Source: Campylobacteraceae bacterium (GTDB lineage: Bacteria; Campylobacterota; Campylobacteria; Campylobacterales; Sulfurospirillaceae). From it: DNA of 13,916 nt. Where the stretch lies: assembly GCA_027040375.1 (NCBI GenBank), contig JALUMJ010000017.1, positions 1 through 13,916 of the forward strand, read 5' to 3'. Made by a program: the position numbers and the translations under genes. The notes beneath the pieces are model-generated. The model had not been told where the DNA came from. It saw nothing but the letters and a program-made list of their open reading frames with translations, and searched no databases. Positions 13,100 to 13,916 of the stretch are shown here, one piece after another (position 1 is the first letter of the stretch; each line of letters starts with the position of its first letter).

Positions 13100-13516
13100 A
13101 TGTCACTTTTGACTAAAAAAAGTGTATATGGATTGATGGCTATTTATGAGTTATATAAGCAAAAGGATAGTCTCAAGCCGATCCAATTAAAAGATATCTC
13201 TAAGAGTACGAGTATCCCTCAGAGTTATCTTGAGCAGATATTTATAGAGTTAAAAAAAGCAAATTTGATTAAAAGTATCAGAGGCGCAAGAGGTGGTTAT
13301 GTGTTTAATGATAACCAAAGAGAGACTTTGATAAAAGATGTGATAATAGTACTTGATGGAGAGATTTGCACTGTAAAAGATGGAACAAAAAGCGCAGTGT
13401 TTAATCTCTTGTTTTCGGAGTTTGACAAAAAATTAACACATATATTTGATAAGCCTATCTCATATATACAAAACTATGAGCAAATGCTTAACAACCAGAT
13501 GACATATAGTATATAA
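13100..13516 (+). CDS. Rrf2-family transcriptional regulator without an iron-sulfur cysteine cluster (CymR-like)
   Basis: A 138-residue winged-helix regulator. The N-terminal domain has the Rrf2 pattern: LLTKKSVYGLMAIYEL, then SIPQSYLEQIFIELKKANLIKS (39-59) as the recognition region, and RGARGGY (61-67) as the wing. A dimerisation helix follows at about 73-85. IscR and NsrR carry three cysteines near residues 90-105 for a [2Fe-2S] or [4Fe-4S] cluster; here only C90 (GEICTVKDG) is present, so cluster binding is unlikely. CymR, the cysteine regulator of Firmicutes, also lacks the cluster and senses sulfur status through a complex with CysK. This gene sits between metY and cysK, which fits that role. 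Three bases separate it from metY, with AGGAT inside the metY end as its ribosome binding site; its stop TAA runs into the cysK ribosome binding site. Autoregulation is likely but not shown. Confidence 0.88.
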   Translation: MSLLTKKSVYGLMAIYELYKQKDSLKPIQLKDISKSTSIPQSYLEQIFIELKKANLIKSIRGARGGYVFNDNQRETLIKDVIIVLDGEICTVKDGTKSAVFNLLFSEFDKKLTHIFDKPISYIQNYEQMLNNQMTYSI

Positions 13517-13527
13517 AGGATCATAAC

Positions 13528-13916
13528 ATGTACGCAAAAAATGTAAGAGAATTAGTTGGAAACACACCCTTAGTTAAGCTAAATAAGATTTCGGATGAGA
13601 CTGGCGCAACAATTTTGGGGAAATGTGAATTTTTAAATCCTTCGCATTCTGTAAAAGATAGAATTGCCCTTAATATGATAGATAGAGCTTTAGAAGATGG
13701 AAAGATAAATAAAGAAACTACCATAATAGAACCAACAAGTGGAAATACTGGAATAGGACTTGCGATGGTATGTGCTAGTTATGGGTTAAAACTTATACTA
13801 ACGATGCCAAGCTCCATGAGTATAGAGCGAAGAAAACTTCTTGGAGGATTTGGAGCCAAGCTTGTTTTGACTGATGCAAAATTTGGAATGAATGGTGCTA
13901 TAAAAAAGGCAAATGA
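13528..13916 (+). CDS. cysK: Cysteine synthase (O-acetylserine sulfhydrylase), N-terminal part, cut by window edge
   Basis: The ATG at 13528 has AAGGA seven bases upstream, directly after the Rrf2 stop codon. The 129 visible codons stay open to the right edge. The protein starts MYAKNVRELVGNTPLVKL and contains NPSHSVKDR with the PLP lysine K43, EPTSGNTGIGLA (68-79, the substrate-carboxylate and PLP-contacting loop), and the MPSSMSIERRKLL stretch (93-105) of fold-type II OAS sulfhydrylases. It makes cysteine from O-acetylserine and sulfide. About 60 percent of the protein is missing, including the C-terminal PLP phosphate loop. CysK and CysM cannot be fully separated on this part, but PTSGNTG with the MSxERR motif fits CysK. 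Its place after metY and an Rrf2 regulator suggests shared control by sulfur supply. Confidence 0.95.
   Translation, partial: MYAKNVRELVGNTPLVKLNKISDETGATILGKCEFLNPSHSVKDRIALNMIDRALEDGKINKETTIIEPTSGNTGIGLAMVCASYGLKLILTMPSSMSIERRKLLGGFGAKLVLTDAKFGMNGAIKKAN

Noticed and set aside
1..13916. Mobile element, phage, CRISPR, toxin-antitoxin or defence system
   Set aside because: No transposase, integrase, terminal repeats, regular repeat arrays or defence-type domains were seen on either strand.

Overview
The window looks like chromosomal DNA of a Campylobacterota (epsilonproteobacterial) bacterium, possibly a Sulfurimonas-like relative. It is AT-rich, its genes are tightly packed and often overlap, and GTG and TTG starts are common. 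The gene order DUF2018 - small exported protein - polyprenyl synthase - hemA - proS - fxsA-like - ubiD is, from memory, the order of the H. pylori HP0242-HP0237 region and of the C. jejuni Cj0540-Cj0546 region. The genus cannot be fixed from sequence alone.

Positions 1-11355 read on the minus strand as one long run of genes. They probably start from an extended -10 promoter at 11382-11390 (TGATATAAT). In transcription order the genes are: a DUF2018 protein (relative of the intertwined H. pylori dimer HP0242), a small exported protein, a long-chain polyprenyl diphosphate synthase, glutamyl-tRNA reductase (hemA), prolyl-tRNA synthetase (proS), an FxsA-family membrane protein, a periplasmic DsbA/DsbC-like thiol oxidoreductase, a UbiD-family decarboxylase (probably menaquinone synthesis), a CNNM/CBS membrane protein without the usual C-terminal CorC domain, an unannotated 38-residue small ORF, a 632-residue polytopic GT-C-like membrane protein, a GtrA-like protein, and the start of a family-2 glycosyltransferase that runs off the left edge. 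The first part is housekeeping: haem and quinone precursors plus tRNA charging. The last three genes have the composition of a Gtr-type three-component glycosylation cassette: a GT2 that charges a lipid carrier, a GtrA flippase, and a GT-C transferase that uses the lipid-linked sugar outside the membrane.

Positions 11356-11833 form a 478-base divergent intergenic region with no convincing gene. It holds the minus-strand promoter, a fully consensus sigma-70 promoter for the plus strand (TTGACA - 17 bases - TATAAT), three inverted repeats, and a repeated ACTAACAAA element.

Positions 11834-13916 read on the plus strand as a sulfur amino acid operon: metY (O-acetylhomoserine sulfhydrylase), an Rrf2-family repressor that lacks the iron-sulfur cysteine cluster (CymR-like), and the first 129 codons of cysK (cysteine synthase), cut by the right edge. 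The arrangement suggests an Rrf2 regulator of cysteine/methionine synthesis that may use its neighbour CysK as a co-sensor, as CymR does in Firmicutes.

No tRNA, rRNA, CRISPR array, insertion sequence or clear intrinsic terminator was seen. Most of the window is ordinary core genome. The least explained parts are the GT-C cassette with its small ORF, the palindrome-rich intergenic region, and the Dsb-like gene sitting where hemC is expected.
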